NCBI RefSeq assembly: GCF_017355265.1
Contig: NZ_JADIJQ010000019.1
Span: 1-52,783 of the forward strand
From: Tessaracoccus sp. SD287
GTDB lineage: Bacteria > Actinomycetota > Actinomycetes > Propionibacteriales > Propionibacteriaceae
Direction of reading: 5' to 3'
DNA length: 52,783 bases
Numbering within the stretch: the stretch's first letter is position 1; the number at the start of each line of letters is the position of its first letter. A program made the position numbers and the translations under genes. Under the pieces are notes generated by a model that saw nothing but the letters and a program-made list of their open reading frames with translations, had not been told where the DNA came from and made no database searches. Of the stretch, positions 43,267 to 52,270 are shown in pieces.

Positions 43267-45366
43267 ATGGTTGCCTACCGCATCGGCATCGACGTCGGCG
43301 GCACGTTCACCGACTTCGTGGCGGTACCCGACGACGGGTCGGCCATGCTGCGCCACAAGGTCTCCAGCACCCCGGCCGACCCGGCCGAGGCCGTCGGCGT
43401 CGGCATGGCCGACCTGCTGGGGCACCTCGGTGAGGCCACCATCGCCAGCGTCACCCACGGCACCACCATCGGCCTGAACGCCATCATCCAGCGCCGCGGC
43501 GGCAAGGTCGTCCTGGTCGTCACCGAGGGCTTCGCCGACGTCCTCGAAATCGGACGCTCGCGGATGCCCAGCTCGTTCAACCTGCACGCGGTCGGCCAGC
43601 AGCCCCTGGTGCGCCGCGACAACGTGCTGCAGCTGGGTGCCCGACTCAGCCCCGAGGGCGCCGTCATCGACCCGGCCGAGGACGACGAGATCACCGCCGC
43701 CGCAGCCCGAGTCGCCGTCCTGGCCCCCGAGACCGTCGTGCTGAGCCTGGTCAACGGCTACGCCAACCCCGCCTACGAACAGCAGGTCGCCGACCGGCTC
43801 GCCAGCGCCATCGCCGCCCACGGCGGCCTCGTCGAGGTCATCTCGGCGGCCGCGCTGTGGCCCGAGATCCGCGAGTACGAACGCTGCCTGGTGGCCGTCA
43901 TGGGCGCCCACATCCACGGCACCGTCAAGCGCTACCTGGAAAACCTGCAGCGTCGTCTGGCCGACCTGGGCGTCACCGCGCCGCTGTTCATCTCCGCCTC
44001 CAACGGCGGCAGCCTCTCGGTCGAGTCGGCCATCGCCCGACCCCTCGACACGATCCTGTCGGGCCCGGCGTCCGGTGTGACCGCTGCCCGCATGCACTAC
44101 CCGGGGCAGAACCTGGTCACCTTTGACATGGGCGGCACCAGCAGCGACATCTCCATCATCGTCGAGGGACGCAGCCGGCTGAGCACCACCACCGAGGTCG
44201 GCGGGCTCACCCTGATGCTGCCCGTCGTGGACGTGTCGGCCATCGGCGCCGGCGGCGGGTCGGTGATCTGGGCCGACCTGTCCACCCAGCAGCCCGTGCT
44301 GCAGGTGGGCCCCGAGTCGGTGGGCGCCTCCCCGGGCCCGGCCTGCTACGGGCTCGGCGGCGACCGGGCCGCCATCACCGACGCCTACCTGGCCACCGGC
44401 ATGATCGACCCCGCCGGCTTTCTGGGCGGCAGCATGGCGTTGCACCCCGAACGCGCCAACGGCGCCCTGGCCGACGTCGCCACCCAACTGGGTGTCGGCG
44501 CCGACGAACCGGCCGCCTGGACCGCCGGCACCGCGCTGCGTCTCACCACCGCCCAGATGGCCACCGAGCTGCAGAAGCTGCTGGCCGAACGAGCCCTGGA
44601 CGCACCCGACTTCACCCTGGTCCCCTTCGGTGGGGCCGGCCCCACCCACGCCGCCATGCTCGCCGACGAACTGGGCATCACCCGCCTGGTCGTCCCCGAC
44701 GCCGCCGCCACCTACTGCGCGCTCGGTGCCGCCCTGGCTCCGTTGCGCCGCGACTTCGTCCACAGCGTGCGTGACCTGCTCGACGAGCAGACCGCCGCCG
44801 CGCTGCGCGGGGCCGCCGCCGACATCATTGACCAGGGCCGCGGCTGGCTCGCCGAGAACGGCGATGACCCCGACACCGGCAAGGTGCAGGTCAGCCTCGA
44901 CATGCGCTACCCCGGCCAGGCCTACGAACTGTCCATCGCGCTGGGGGAGTACAGGCTGGCCGACCTGCCCCCCGGAACCAGCCCCGACGTCCTGGACGCC
45001 GAGCACATCCGAGCCGGCTTCAACGCCGAGCACCAGCTGCGCTACGACTTCGTCCATGCCACCTCCGCCCTGGAGGTCGGCACCCTGCGCCTGGCCGTCG
45101 TCGGGCAGACCCTGCCGCTGGCCGACCAGGTGCACGAAGCCGACGGCGGTGCCCAGGTCGCACCCCGCCAGCACCGCCGCCTCAGCCACCGCGGCACCTG
45201 GGTCACCGCCGACGTCTTCGACTACGACGACCTGGCCGTCGGTGCCACCACCAGCGGCCCCGCCGTCATCGAGCACAGCGACACCACCATCGTCGTCCCC
45301 CCGGACTGGACGCTGCGGCGGCTGCCCAACCGTGACCTCGAACTCGTCAAGGAGGGTGCGCGATGA
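43267..45366 (+). CDS. Hydantoinase/oxoprolinase subunit A (HyuA-like)
   Basis: A 699-residue subunit of the 5-oxoprolinase/N-methylhydantoinase/acetophenone-carboxylase family. An actin-like ATPase fold is indicated by IGIDVGGTFTDFVAV (residues 6-20) and FDMGGTSSDISII (286-298). THGTTIGLNAIIQRRG is the second phosphate-site region and GAGGGSVIW another family landmark. Characterised relatives use ATP to open or carboxylate small amides or ketones. AAAGGA precedes the ATG by 8 nt. The stop overlaps hyuB by ATGA, and both subunits are needed for activity in characterised members. Confidence 0.9.
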   Translation: MVAYRIGIDVGGTFTDFVAVPDDGSAMLRHKVSSTPADPAEAVGVGMADLLGHLGEATIASVTHGTTIGLNAIIQRRGGKVVLVVTEGFADVLEIGRSRMPSSFNLHAVGQQPLVRRDNVLQLGARLSPEGAVIDPAEDDEITAAAARVAVLAPETVVLSLVNGYANPAYEQQVADRLASAIAAHGGLVEVISAAALWPEIREYERCLVAVMGAHIHGTVKRYLENLQRRLADLGVTAPLFISASNGGSLSVESAIARPLDTILSGPASGVTAARMHYPGQNLVTFDMGGTSSDISIIVEGRSRLSTTTEVGGLTLMLPVVDVSAIGAGGGSVIWADLSTQQPVLQVGPESVGASPGPACYGLGGDRAAITDAYLATGMIDPAGFLGGSMALHPERANGALADVATQLGVGADEPAAWTAGTALRLTTAQMATELQKLLAERALDAPDFTLVPFGGAGPTHAAMLADELGITRLVVPDAAATYCALGAALAPLRRDFVHSVRDLLDEQTAAALRGAAADIIDQGRGWLAENGDDPDTGKVQVSLDMRYPGQAYELSIALGEYRLADLPPGTSPDVLDAEHIRAGFNAEHQLRYDFVHATSALEVGTLRLAVVGQTLPLADQVHEADGGAQVAPRQHRRLSHRGTWVTADVFDYDDLAVGATTSGPAVIEHSDTTIVVPPDWTLRRLPNRDLELVKEGAR

Positions 45367-47357
45367 CCGCGACCACCGACCTGCAGATCATCGGCGCCAA
45401 GCTGGCCGCGCTCACCGAGGAGATGTGCCTGACCCTGCAGCGCACCTCGCGCAGTCTCTACGTCAAGGAGACCGCCGACTTCGCCTGCGCCATCGCCGAC
45501 CGTGACGGCACCTTCATCGCCTACCCCAACGCGATGGGGGTTTCCGGCTTCGTGGGGCTCAACCTGGCCACCGCCATCGCCCGCGTCCACGACCGGGACC
45601 CGCTGCAGCCCGGCGACGTGATCGTCACCAACGACCCGTTCACCACCGGCGGCCTGTCCACCCACCTGCCCGACATCCAGATGATCGAGCCCTACTTCGT
45701 CGACGGTGAGATCGTCGCCTACGGCTGGGCCTTCGTCCACATCAGCGACATCGGCGGACGGGTGCCCTCGTCGGTCAGCCCCTTCAACACCAGCATCTTC
45801 GCCGAGGGCCTGCAGATCCCGCCGGTCAAGTACGTCCGCGGCGGCCAGGTGGTGGCCGACATCAACGAACTGCTGCAACGCAACACCCGCACCCCCGACG
45901 CCAACGAGGGCGACTTCCAAGCCATGCTCGGCGCCCTGGCCACCGGACGCCGCCGCATCGGCGAACTGGCCGCCCGTGAAGGCACCGATGCCTTCCTGGA
46001 GGCCTCGACCTACCTGCTCGACCGCTCCGCGGCCAAGTCCCGGGCCGCCCTGCGCAGCCTCGGCAACGGCAGCTACCGGGCCGTCGACTACCTCGACAGC
46101 GACGCCTTCAGCCGGGCACCGGTGCGCATCAGCATCACCGTCACCCTCGACGACGGCCACCTCAGCGTCGACTTCGCCGGCACCGACCCGCAGGTCGAGG
46201 CAGCGCTCAACATTGCCAGCTTCGGCACCACCCACGCCTGGCTGACCACCCGCATCCTCGGCCTGGTGATGACCCTTGACCCGACCATGCCACTCAACGG
46301 CGGCCTGATGCGTCCGGTCACCCTGGTAGCACCCCAGGGCTCCATCGTGCATGCCGACTACCCGGCCGCGACCGGGGTGCGCCACGCCACCGCGTCGCGG
46401 GTCAACGACGTGCTGTCGGCAGCCCTCATCCAGGTCGCCCCCGAGACCCTGCCGGCGGCCAGTTCCGGGCTGGTCGTCCCGGTCGTCGTCGCCGAGACCC
46501 GCGGCGACCGCGACCACGTGCAGGTCGTCGAGCCCATGGTGGGCGGCACCGGTGCCCGGCTCGGTGCCGACGGTGTCGACGGCCGCGACTCCGGCATCTC
46601 CAACCTGGCCAACAACCCCGTCGAGACCGTCGAGTCCGAGGTCTGCGTCAGGGTGCTGCGCTACGCCCTGCGCCCCGACTCGGGCGGGCCCGGCAGGTGG
46701 CGCGGCGGCACCGGTCTGGCGCTCACCTTTGAGGCCCTGCGCCCCTGCTCGCTGCTGGCCCGCGGCATGGAACGGGTCAGCTTCCGGCCCTGGGGCTATG
46801 CCGGCGGCCAGCCCGGCCTGCCGACCCGGATGGTCATCAACGAGGGCACCGACCGCGAGCAGCGTCCCTCGATCGTCGACATCATCGCCCTGCAGCCCGG
46901 GGACACGGTCACGCTGCTGACCTCCGGTGCCGGCGGCTACGGGCACCCCTTCGAGCGGGACATCACCGCGGTGCGCGAGGACGTGGCCCGCGGCAAGGTC
47001 AGCGTCGAGGCCGCCGCCCGCGACTACGGGGTGGTCATCACCGGGGACGGCTCGGTCGACCTGGCCGCCACCGAGGAACGCCGGCTGGCGCCCACCTGCG
47101 GCGCCGGGGAAACCGGCCCCGAACGAGAACGCTTCGACCGGGTCTTCGAGACCCCCACCTGGGACCGCATGGTCGAGCGCCTGTTCGCCGGCCCGGTGGT
47201 CGGACGCAATGCCCGCAAGGTGCAGATCATCGAGCAGGTGCTGGACGGCCTGCCCGCGGGCTTCCCCCGCACCGAGGCCAGCACCACGAAACTGCAGACC
47301 GCCGCCCGACTGTTCGACGCCCTGGTCGCCGACCTGACCGACGGGACCGACCGATGA
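45363..47357 (+). CDS. Hydantoinase/oxoprolinase subunit B (HyuB-like)
   Basis: A 664-residue partner subunit of HyuA. Family landmarks are DFACAIADRDGTFIAYPNAMG, PGDVIVTNDPFTTGGLSTHLPDI, FVHISDIGG and the C-terminal GGPGRWRGGTGLALTFEAL, then LTSGAGGYGHPFERD. The C-terminal extension past about residue 560 is longer than a minimal HyuB and contains no motif I recognise. Start and stop both overlap neighbours (ATGA), which fixes the operon order transporter-HyuA-HyuB-UroD-like-LysR. It may hydrolyse or carboxylate the imported compound. Confidence 0.9.
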   Translation: MTATTDLQIIGAKLAALTEEMCLTLQRTSRSLYVKETADFACAIADRDGTFIAYPNAMGVSGFVGLNLATAIARVHDRDPLQPGDVIVTNDPFTTGGLSTHLPDIQMIEPYFVDGEIVAYGWAFVHISDIGGRVPSSVSPFNTSIFAEGLQIPPVKYVRGGQVVADINELLQRNTRTPDANEGDFQAMLGALATGRRRIGELAAREGTDAFLEASTYLLDRSAAKSRAALRSLGNGSYRAVDYLDSDAFSRAPVRISITVTLDDGHLSVDFAGTDPQVEAALNIASFGTTHAWLTTRILGLVMTLDPTMPLNGGLMRPVTLVAPQGSIVHADYPAATGVRHATASRVNDVLSAALIQVAPETLPAASSGLVVPVVVAETRGDRDHVQVVEPMVGGTGARLGADGVDGRDSGISNLANNPVETVESEVCVRVLRYALRPDSGGPGRWRGGTGLALTFEALRPCSLLARGMERVSFRPWGYAGGQPGLPTRMVINEGTDREQRPSIVDIIALQPGDTVTLLTSGAGGYGHPFERDITAVREDVARGKVSVEAAARDYGVVITGDGSVDLAATEERRLAPTCGAGETGPERERFDRVFETPTWDRMVERLFAGPVVGRNARKVQIIEQVLDGLPAGFPRTEASTTKLQTAARLFDALVADLTDGTDR

Positions 47358-48349
47358 CCTGGACGCCACGCGAACGATTCGCCGCAGTGATGGCCGGCGA
47401 ACTGGCCGACCGGCCGCCGATCAGCGCCTGGCGCCACCACCGCGACAGCGAGTACCCCGGGGGACCGCTGGCCCGCTGGACCGCGGACTTCGCCCACCGC
47501 TGGCAGTGGGACTGGGTCAAGCTCAACCCGCGCGCCACCTACTACGCCGAGGTGTGGGGCAACCAGTACCGCACCGGCGACTACGAGGTGCGTGACATTC
47601 CCCGACAGACCGCGGTGGCCATCACCTCGCTGGACGACCTGGCCGCCGTCGACGCCCGGACCGATTCGCCGGTGCTGGCCGAACAGGTGGCGCTGGTGGC
47701 CGAGGTCCACGCCCTGGCGCCCGACCTGCCCGTCGTGCAGACCCTGTTCTCGCCGCTGAGCACCCTGGTCCAGGCGGCCGGACTCAGCTACTACGCCGGC
47801 AAGCCGGTCTTCGGCGCCACCGGCGCGTTGACCCTGCCGGAACTGTTCGAGACCGACCCGGCGCTGACCCACCAGGCGCTGCGTGCCATCACCGACACCT
47901 ACCTCAGCTACCTGGGCGACCTGCGGGCAGCCGGCATGGAGGGCTTGTTCTATGCGGCGACGGGTACGCTGAACCCGCAGATCACGACCTCGGAGCAGTT
48001 CAGCGAATTCTCCGAGCCCTACGACCTCGAGATCCTGGAGGAGGTGGCAGACCTGTCCACCATCGTGCACACCTGCGGGGAACACTCCCGGGCCGAGCGG
48101 CTGACCCGGTGGGGCGCCGCGGTCAGCTGGGACCAGTTCCTGCCCGGCAACCCGTCCCTGGCCGACCTGGATGCTACCGTCGTGGTCGGGGGAGTGGACC
48201 ACCGCGCCTTCACCGAACCGGTTGTCATTGCCGAGCAGGCCGCGGCCGCCGCGACCCTGGGCCGGGTCCGTCCGGTGCTGGTCACCCCCACCTGCAGCAT
48301 CCTGTCGGCCCAGGCCAGCGACGCGGGATTGGCCGCCCTCACGCCATGA
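47354..48349 (+). CDS. UroD/MtaA-superfamily protein, probable methyltransferase
   Basis: A 331-residue TIM-barrel protein of the uroporphyrinogen decarboxylase superfamily. The N-terminus keeps RFAAVMAGELADRPPISAW. H239-x-C241 (VHTCGEH) and C314 (TPTCSIL) form an H-x-C-x72-C pattern. This matches the zinc site of corrinoid-dependent methyltransferases such as MtaA and MtbA, which haem-pathway UroD lacks. It sits in a catabolic operon, not with hem genes, so a methyl-transfer or related role is more likely than haem synthesis. No corrinoid protein gene is visible nearby. It overlaps hyuB and the LysR gene by ATGA. Confidence 0.8.
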   Translation: MTWTPRERFAAVMAGELADRPPISAWRHHRDSEYPGGPLARWTADFAHRWQWDWVKLNPRATYYAEVWGNQYRTGDYEVRDIPRQTAVAITSLDDLAAVDARTDSPVLAEQVALVAEVHALAPDLPVVQTLFSPLSTLVQAAGLSYYAGKPVFGATGALTLPELFETDPALTHQALRAITDTYLSYLGDLRAAGMEGLFYAATGTLNPQITTSEQFSEFSEPYDLEILEEVADLSTIVHTCGEHSRAERLTRWGAAVSWDQFLPGNPSLADLDATVVVGGVDHRAFTEPVVIAEQAAAAATLGRVRPVLVTPTCSILSAQASDAGLAALTP

Positions 48350-49311
48350 CCAGCGCCGAGGACCACGACGAGACGGCAGAGATCAGCGGGTCGCTGGACC
48401 CCAAGCTGGTGTTGACCTTCCGCGAGGTGGCCCGGATGGGATCGATCTCGGCGGCCGCCCGGAAACTGGGCTGGACGCAGCCCGCGCTCGGGCAGCAGCT
48501 GCGCCGCCTGGAGAAGGAGGCCGGCACCGCCCTGGTCCGCAGGCACGCCCGCGGCATCACCCTGACCCCGGCCGGTGAGGTGCTGCTCGGCCACGCCGAC
48601 GCCATTGCCGGACGACTGCTGGTGGCCCGCGCCGCGCTGCGCGACTCGGTGCGGCGCCGTTCGACGCGGCTGACCATCGCCAGCTTCCCCAGCGGGTCCT
48701 CTGCGCTGGTGGCGCCGGCCGTCGCCGCGCTGACGGTGGCGCTGCCCGACCTGGACGTCCGGGTCATCGACATGGAGCCGCCGGTGGCGGTCGAGGCGTT
48801 GTCGGAGGGGCAGGTTGACGCCGCGCTGGTCTTCGAGCACGCCGAGGGCGGCCAGGACCTGGGTGGCAGCGGACAGTTGCGCCACCGCGTGCTCGGACGC
48901 GACCCGCTGCTGGTGGCCGTGGCCGCGGGGCACCGGCTCGCCGGAGACCCCGACCTGCCGCTGGACGCCGGCGAGTTGGCTGGCGAGACGTGGGTGTCGG
49001 GGTGCGTCTGGTGCCAGTCCAACCTCACCGACTTCGGTGAACGCCATGGGTTCAGCCCGGCGATTCGGCACACCTCGGAGGACCAACTGGTGGTCCAGCA
49101 ACTGGTGGGCGCCGGTCTGGGCCTGGCGCTGGTCTCGCAGATGACGGTGCGCACCTGCCAGCGCCCCGGGGTGGTCACCCGTCGCCTGCTCGACCAGCCG
49201 CTGCGCACCGTCAGCCTGGTCACCCACCAGCACGACGCCCGGCGGATGCTCGGCCGGCTCGCCTCCGAGGTCTCGCTGGTCGCGCGCCGCGCGGGACTGC
49301 TCGAGGGCTGA
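48346..49311 (+). CDS. LysR-family transcriptional regulator
   Basis: A 321-residue regulator. The winged helix-turn-helix is LTFREVARMGSISAAARKLGWTQPALGQQLRRLEKEAGTALVRRHARGITLTPAG (about residues 22-76). The periplasmic-binding-like effector domain starts near 105 (RLTIASFPSGSSALVAPAVAAL). The ATG overlaps the upstream stop (ATGA), so it is the last gene of the operon it probably controls. This is unusual for LysR regulators, which are mostly divergent. A candidate binding site lies upstream of the first gene at 39255-39282. Confidence 0.9.
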   Translation: MTSAEDHDETAEISGSLDPKLVLTFREVARMGSISAAARKLGWTQPALGQQLRRLEKEAGTALVRRHARGITLTPAGEVLLGHADAIAGRLLVARAALRDSVRRRSTRLTIASFPSGSSALVAPAVAALTVALPDLDVRVIDMEPPVAVEALSEGQVDAALVFEHAEGGQDLGGSGQLRHRVLGRDPLLVAVAAGHRLAGDPDLPLDAGELAGETWVSGCVWCQSNLTDFGERHGFSPAIRHTSEDQLVVQQLVGAGLGLALVSQMTVRTCQRPGVVTRRLLDQPLRTVSLVTHQHDARRMLGRLASEVSLVARRAGLLEG

Positions 49312-49423
49312 GGTTGAGTAATGGCCGTTTCACTGGATCGAGCAGTTCACCCGCGAGAATCGCCTCGAACTGTACGCTAAGAAGGTCTGTGTCTCAGCCA
49401 CCCCATAGCAAAGGAGCATAGAC
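49312..49423 (+). other. Intergenic region with a remnant-like open frame
   Basis: It contains TACGCT (49373-49378), a possible -10 for the following gene, and AAAGGAG (49410-49416), its ribosome binding site. A 28-codon stretch from 49322 to the TAG at 49406-49408 reads like protein (HWIEQFTRENRLELYAKK) but has no start codon, so it may be the tail of a lost gene. Confidence 0.4.
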
Positions 49424-49699
49424 GTGAAGAGAATCGCAGTTCTAGTTGCACTCACAGTCGTAGCACTGTCCGTGTTTGTCGCGCCCACAGCGCGAGCTGA
49501 TTACGAGACCATTGTGAATACATGGTTCACGTCGGAGAGCAGCTGCCAGAGCAGGGGCAGGACGTTGGCTGCCGAGAACCATGTCTACTACGCGCCGCGA
49601 TGCACCGCGAATCGATGGAATAACCGTTGGACACTGTGGATGATGGTGCGAGAAAGCGGTGGCGGCGGTGGTTGGGTGGCGCCCGGGGTACCCGCGTGA
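49424..49699 (+). CDS. Small secreted two-cysteine protein
   Basis: A 91-residue precursor with a clear Sec signal peptide (MKRIAVLVALTVVALSVFV, cleavage ARA-D after residue 25) and a 66-residue mature part. The mature part has two cysteines (SESSCQSRG and APRCTAN), several Trp/Tyr residues, and a Gly5 run before the C-terminus. The layout resembles small actinobacterial secreted proteins of unknown function; I do not recognise a bacteriocin family. Base composition is lower in GC than the genes around it. GTG start after AAAGGAG. The stop overlaps the next gene (GTGA), implying a functional pair. Confidence 0.7.
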   Translation: MKRIAVLVALTVVALSVFVAPTARADYETIVNTWFTSESSCQSRGRTLAAENHVYYAPRCTANRWNNRWTLWMMVRESGGGGGWVAPGVPA

Positions 49700-50223
49700 G
49701 CAGCCTGCCACTGCTCAAGCCTTTCGATGTGGCCACAGGTGTGGGCCGATTGGTCCGTTACGAGGACATGCTCTTCCTGGACCCCTACGCCCTAGGACCA
49801 CCCAGCGATGGCTTCGATGGGCTGCCCCAACCACTGGACGCTACCGCGGTGGCGTGCGTGAATGAAGGACCGAGCCAACCGCTGGACGTTGCCCTCCACT
49901 GCCGGGGCATCTGGACCGGCGAAGTCTTCCGGATTCGGACGTCGCGCCGACGCGAGGGCCAAGAACTTGGCAGGCGTCGTCCGCCTGACAGTGCGGCGCG
50001 GTGGCTCACCGATCCGGAATACGACGCACTGAGGGCCAGCCTGCCCGAGGAACTCGCCTCCCAGTTGAAAGCGGTGGGGAGCTTTGAGCACCCCACCGTT
50101 CCCGGTTTGATCCGCCCCGTCCTCGAAATTCAGGTGATGACCGCGGCTTGGCAAGGATGGCTGTCGTCGCTTCCCGAGAACTCCGTGACCGTTCACACCA
50201 CGATTCAGCGGGCGGTGGTGTAG
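49696..50223 (+). CDS. Unknown cytosolic protein paired with the secreted peptide
   Basis: A 175-residue protein with no signal peptide or membrane segment. It begins [33 protein letters not shown] and has a basic middle ([18 protein letters not shown]) and a C-terminal beta-rich part ending [12 protein letters not shown] do not recognise the family. The GTG start overlaps the peptide gene stop by GTGA. The 3' end overlaps the convergent map gene by 19 bp, which suggests insertion beside map. It could be an immunity or accessory factor, but this is guesswork. Confidence 0.6.
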   Translation: MSSLPLLKPFDVATGVGRLVRYEDMLFLDPYALGPPSDGFDGLPQPLDATAVACVNEGPSQPLDVALHCRGIWTGEVFRIRTSRRREGQELGRRRPPDSAARWLTDPEYDALRASLPEELASQLKAVGSFEHPTVPGLIRPVLEIQVMTAAWQGWLSSLPENSVTVHTTIQRAVV

Positions 50224-51080
50224 CCCGCCATCGGCACGGTCAACACCTCGGCGCCCTCGGGTGTGACCACGATCGTCTGCTCGAACTGGGCGACCCGGGA
50301 GCGGTCCTTGGTGACCACGGTCCAGCCGTCGTCCCACTGCTCGTTGGCCGCCGACCCCAGCGCCAGCATCGGCTCAATGGTGAAGGTCATCCCGACCTCG
50401 ATGGGGGTGTCCAGACGCGGCTCGTCGTAGTGCAGCACCACCAGCCCCGAATGGAAGGCGGTGTGCACCCCGTGGCCGGTGTACTCGCGCACCACGCCGT
50501 AGCCGAACCGGCCGGCGTAGCTCTCGATGACCCGTCCGATCACCGACAGCGGACGCCCCGGCTTGACGGCCTTGATGGCCCGATTCATGGCCTCCTCGGT
50601 GCGGTCGGTCAGCAGCCTGGACGCCTCGTCGACGTCGCCGCAGTAGAAGGTGCCGCAGTTGTCGCCGTGGACGCCGTTCTTGAAGGCGGTCACGTCAATC
50701 TTGACCAGGTCACCGTCCTCCAGCGGCCGCCCGTCGGGGATGCCGTGGCAGATCACCTCGTTGACGCTGGTGCAGCAGGCCTTCGGGAAGCCCCGGTAGC
50801 CCAACGACGAGGGGTAGGCGCCGTGGTCGAGCATGAACTCGTGGGCGACCTTGTCGAGGTCGTCGGTGGTGACACCCGGTGCGATCGCCTTGGCCGCCTC
50901 GTGCATGGCCTGGCAGGCGATCGAGGCCGACTCGCGCATCAGCTCGATCGTCTCGGGGGTCTGCACGTGGCTGCCCAGGTAGGGGTCGGGCGCTCGCTTG
51001 CCCACGTAGTGGGGCCGCTCGATCGACGCCGGGACGGGACGCATGGGGCTGACGGGGTAGGGCTTCACAACGCTGGTCAC
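50205..51080 (-). CDS. map: Methionine aminopeptidase, MapB type
   Basis: A 291-residue type I methionine aminopeptidase with the actinobacterial N-terminal extension (about 40 residues, Pro-rich [15 protein letters not shown]). Metal ligands are visible in [18 protein letters not shown] (two Asp), GHGVHTAFH (His), IEPML (Glu) and QFEQTI (Glu). It removes the initiator methionine from nascent proteins. The GTG at 51080 is chosen because TAGAAT lies 7 nt upstream; a longer start at 51137 would read through that promoter. Confidence 0.95.
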   Translation of the reverse strand: MTSVVKPYPVSPMRPVPASIERPHYVGKRAPDPYLGSHVQTPETIELMRESASIACQAMHEAAKAIAPGVTTDDLDKVAHEFMLDHGAYPSSLGYRGFPKACCTSVNEVICHGIPDGRPLEDGDLVKIDVTAFKNGVHGDNCGTFYCGDVDEASRLLTDRTEEAMNRAIKAVKPGRPLSVIGRVIESYAGRFGYGVVREYTGHGVHTAFHSGLVVLHYDEPRLDTPIEVGMTFTIEPMLALGSAANEQWDDGWTVVTKDRSRVAQFEQTIVVTPEGAEVLTVPMAGYTTAR

Positions 51081-51087
51081 CCGGCTG

Positions 51088-51093
51088 ATTCTA
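51088..51093 (-). promoter_or_regulatory. -10 element of leaderless map transcript
   Basis: Minus-strand TAGAAT, then 7 nt, then the GTG at 51080. Confidence 0.6.
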
Positions 51094-51135
51094 ATACCCG
51101 CCCGCGGAGTGCCCCGGTGTGGCAGTGTCGGACCC

Positions 51136-51381
51136 ATGAATGCGGACCACAGCAGCGAGTGGTACTACTGCCTCAAGCACAAGACCGTCGAACCCTATGC
51201 CGCCTGCAAGGCCGAGGACCGGCTGGGCCCCTATGCCAGCCCGGAGGCCGCCGCCGCAGCCCTGCAGCACGCGGCCGAACGCAACGAGCTCTGGGACACC
51301 GACCCACGCTTCAACGACCCCGTCGAGGACGAGGACGACGAGGAAGAGGTGGAGGGCAGTTGGGGCCCGTTCCGCTTCTGA
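51136..51381 (+). CDS. Small acidic protein
   Basis: An 81-residue cytosolic protein. The first half ([36 protein letters not shown]) resembles the short domain found in small actinobacterial proteins encoded beside map. The second half is very acidic ([17 protein letters not shown]). The function is unknown. The ATG at 51136 has CAGTGT 7 nt upstream, a near match to the leaderless -10 pattern. It is convergent with the next gene with no bases between stops. Confidence 0.75.
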   Translation: MNADHSSEWYYCLKHKTVEPYAACKAEDRLGPYASPEAAAAALQHAAERNELWDTDPRFNDPVEDEDDEEEVEGSWGPFRF

Positions 51382-52233
51382 TCAGCTGACCACACGCACT
51401 GTCTGCTCGGTCTGCTGCACCTCGGCAATGTTCTCGGGATCGGTGATGGTGGCCGCCGAGACGAAGAATGAGAACTGGTCGGGGTGGCCGGTGTCGACGA
51501 CGATGACCGTCACCCTGTCGCCGGTGACGTCGGCGGGTTCGGACACGTAGATCTCGGTGACCATCCTGTGGCCCGGCTTCCCGTCGATGGTGACCGCCTC
51601 GGTGGTCAGCACCTTGTTACCGGTGTAGCCACGGAAGTAGGACGAGCTGGCGAAGCAGTCGGTCATCATCTTCGCCGAACGGGCGGGGTCGTCGAACCCG
51701 TCGGCCTTGAGCAGCGCACCCACCGCGAGGTTGCTCTGCCACCCGGGCCGGATGGTGCGACGTTCGGCCGAGACGTCGTGGGCGAAGGGCATGCTGAACC
51801 CGCCACGCGACCAGCCCCGTGACTCGAAACTCAACTGGCCGCCCAGGCGACGGTTGCCGTCGCTGCGGTACCCGTAGCCGCCGCCACTGCGGGGGCATTC
51901 CACGCGGGCTGCGCCGGAGGGGTCGGTGGTCGACGGCGTCGGGGTCGGGGTGGGCACCGACGTCTCGTCCCAGCCGGTGATCGAGGGGCTGGCCGAGTTG
52001 GTGTCCTCGGGGAAGCCGGAGGCGTCTCCACCACCGGGTCGCAGGAGGAACCAGACCAGCAGGCTGAGGGCCAGCACGCCGACGATGGCGGCGACCAGAC
52101 CACCCCGACCAGCCGTGCCGCCACCGGCGTCCTGGCCCTGGGCGACCACCTGGCTGGTCCACGAACGACCGTCGAAGTAGCGCAACTGGCCGGGCGCACC
52201 CGACGGGTCGGGGTACCAGCCTGCGTCTGCCAT
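51382..52233 (-). CDS. DUF2510 membrane protein with exported C-terminal domain
   Basis: A 283-residue protein. The N-terminal DUF2510 motif is AGWYPDPSGAPGQLRYFDGRSWTSQV. One membrane segment lies at about 52-70 (LVAAIVGVLALSLLVWFLL), then a Thr/Pro/Ser linker (VPTPTPTPSTTDPSG). The external domain of about 170 residues ends in EAVTIDGKPGHRMVTEIYVSEPADVTGDRVTVIVVDTG. The same domain recurs in the next gene. The ATG is fixed by TACACT 7 nt upstream. The function is unknown; an envelope role is inferred. Confidence 0.78.
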   Translation of the reverse strand: MADAGWYPDPSGAPGQLRYFDGRSWTSQVVAQGQDAGGGTAGRGGLVAAIVGVLALSLLVWFLLRPGGGDASGFPEDTNSASPSITGWDETSVPTPTPTPSTTDPSGAARVECPRSGGGYGYRSDGNRRLGGQLSFESRGWSRGGFSMPFAHDVSAERRTIRPGWQSNLAVGALLKADGFDDPARSAKMMTDCFASSSYFRGYTGNKVLTTEAVTIDGKPGHRMVTEIYVSEPADVTGDRVTVIVVDTGHPDQFSFFVSAATITDPENIAEVQQTEQTVRVVS

Positions 52234-52240
52234 GCCGTTG

Positions 52241-52246
52241 AGTGTA
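52241..52246 (-). promoter_or_regulatory. -10 element of leaderless DUF2510 transcript
   Basis: Minus-strand TACACT, then 7 nt, then the ATG at 52233. Confidence 0.6.
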
Positions 52247-52270
52247 GGGGGGCCACGGGTCGTCGCCGAC

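Noticed and set aside
42931..47369. Very long minus-strand open frames (over 700 codons each) opposite hyuA and hyuB
   Set aside because: They are frame shadows in GC-rich coding DNA. Their translations are Gly/Val/Asp-rich with no recognisable domain, while the plus strand encodes full family motifs with overlapping operon junctions.
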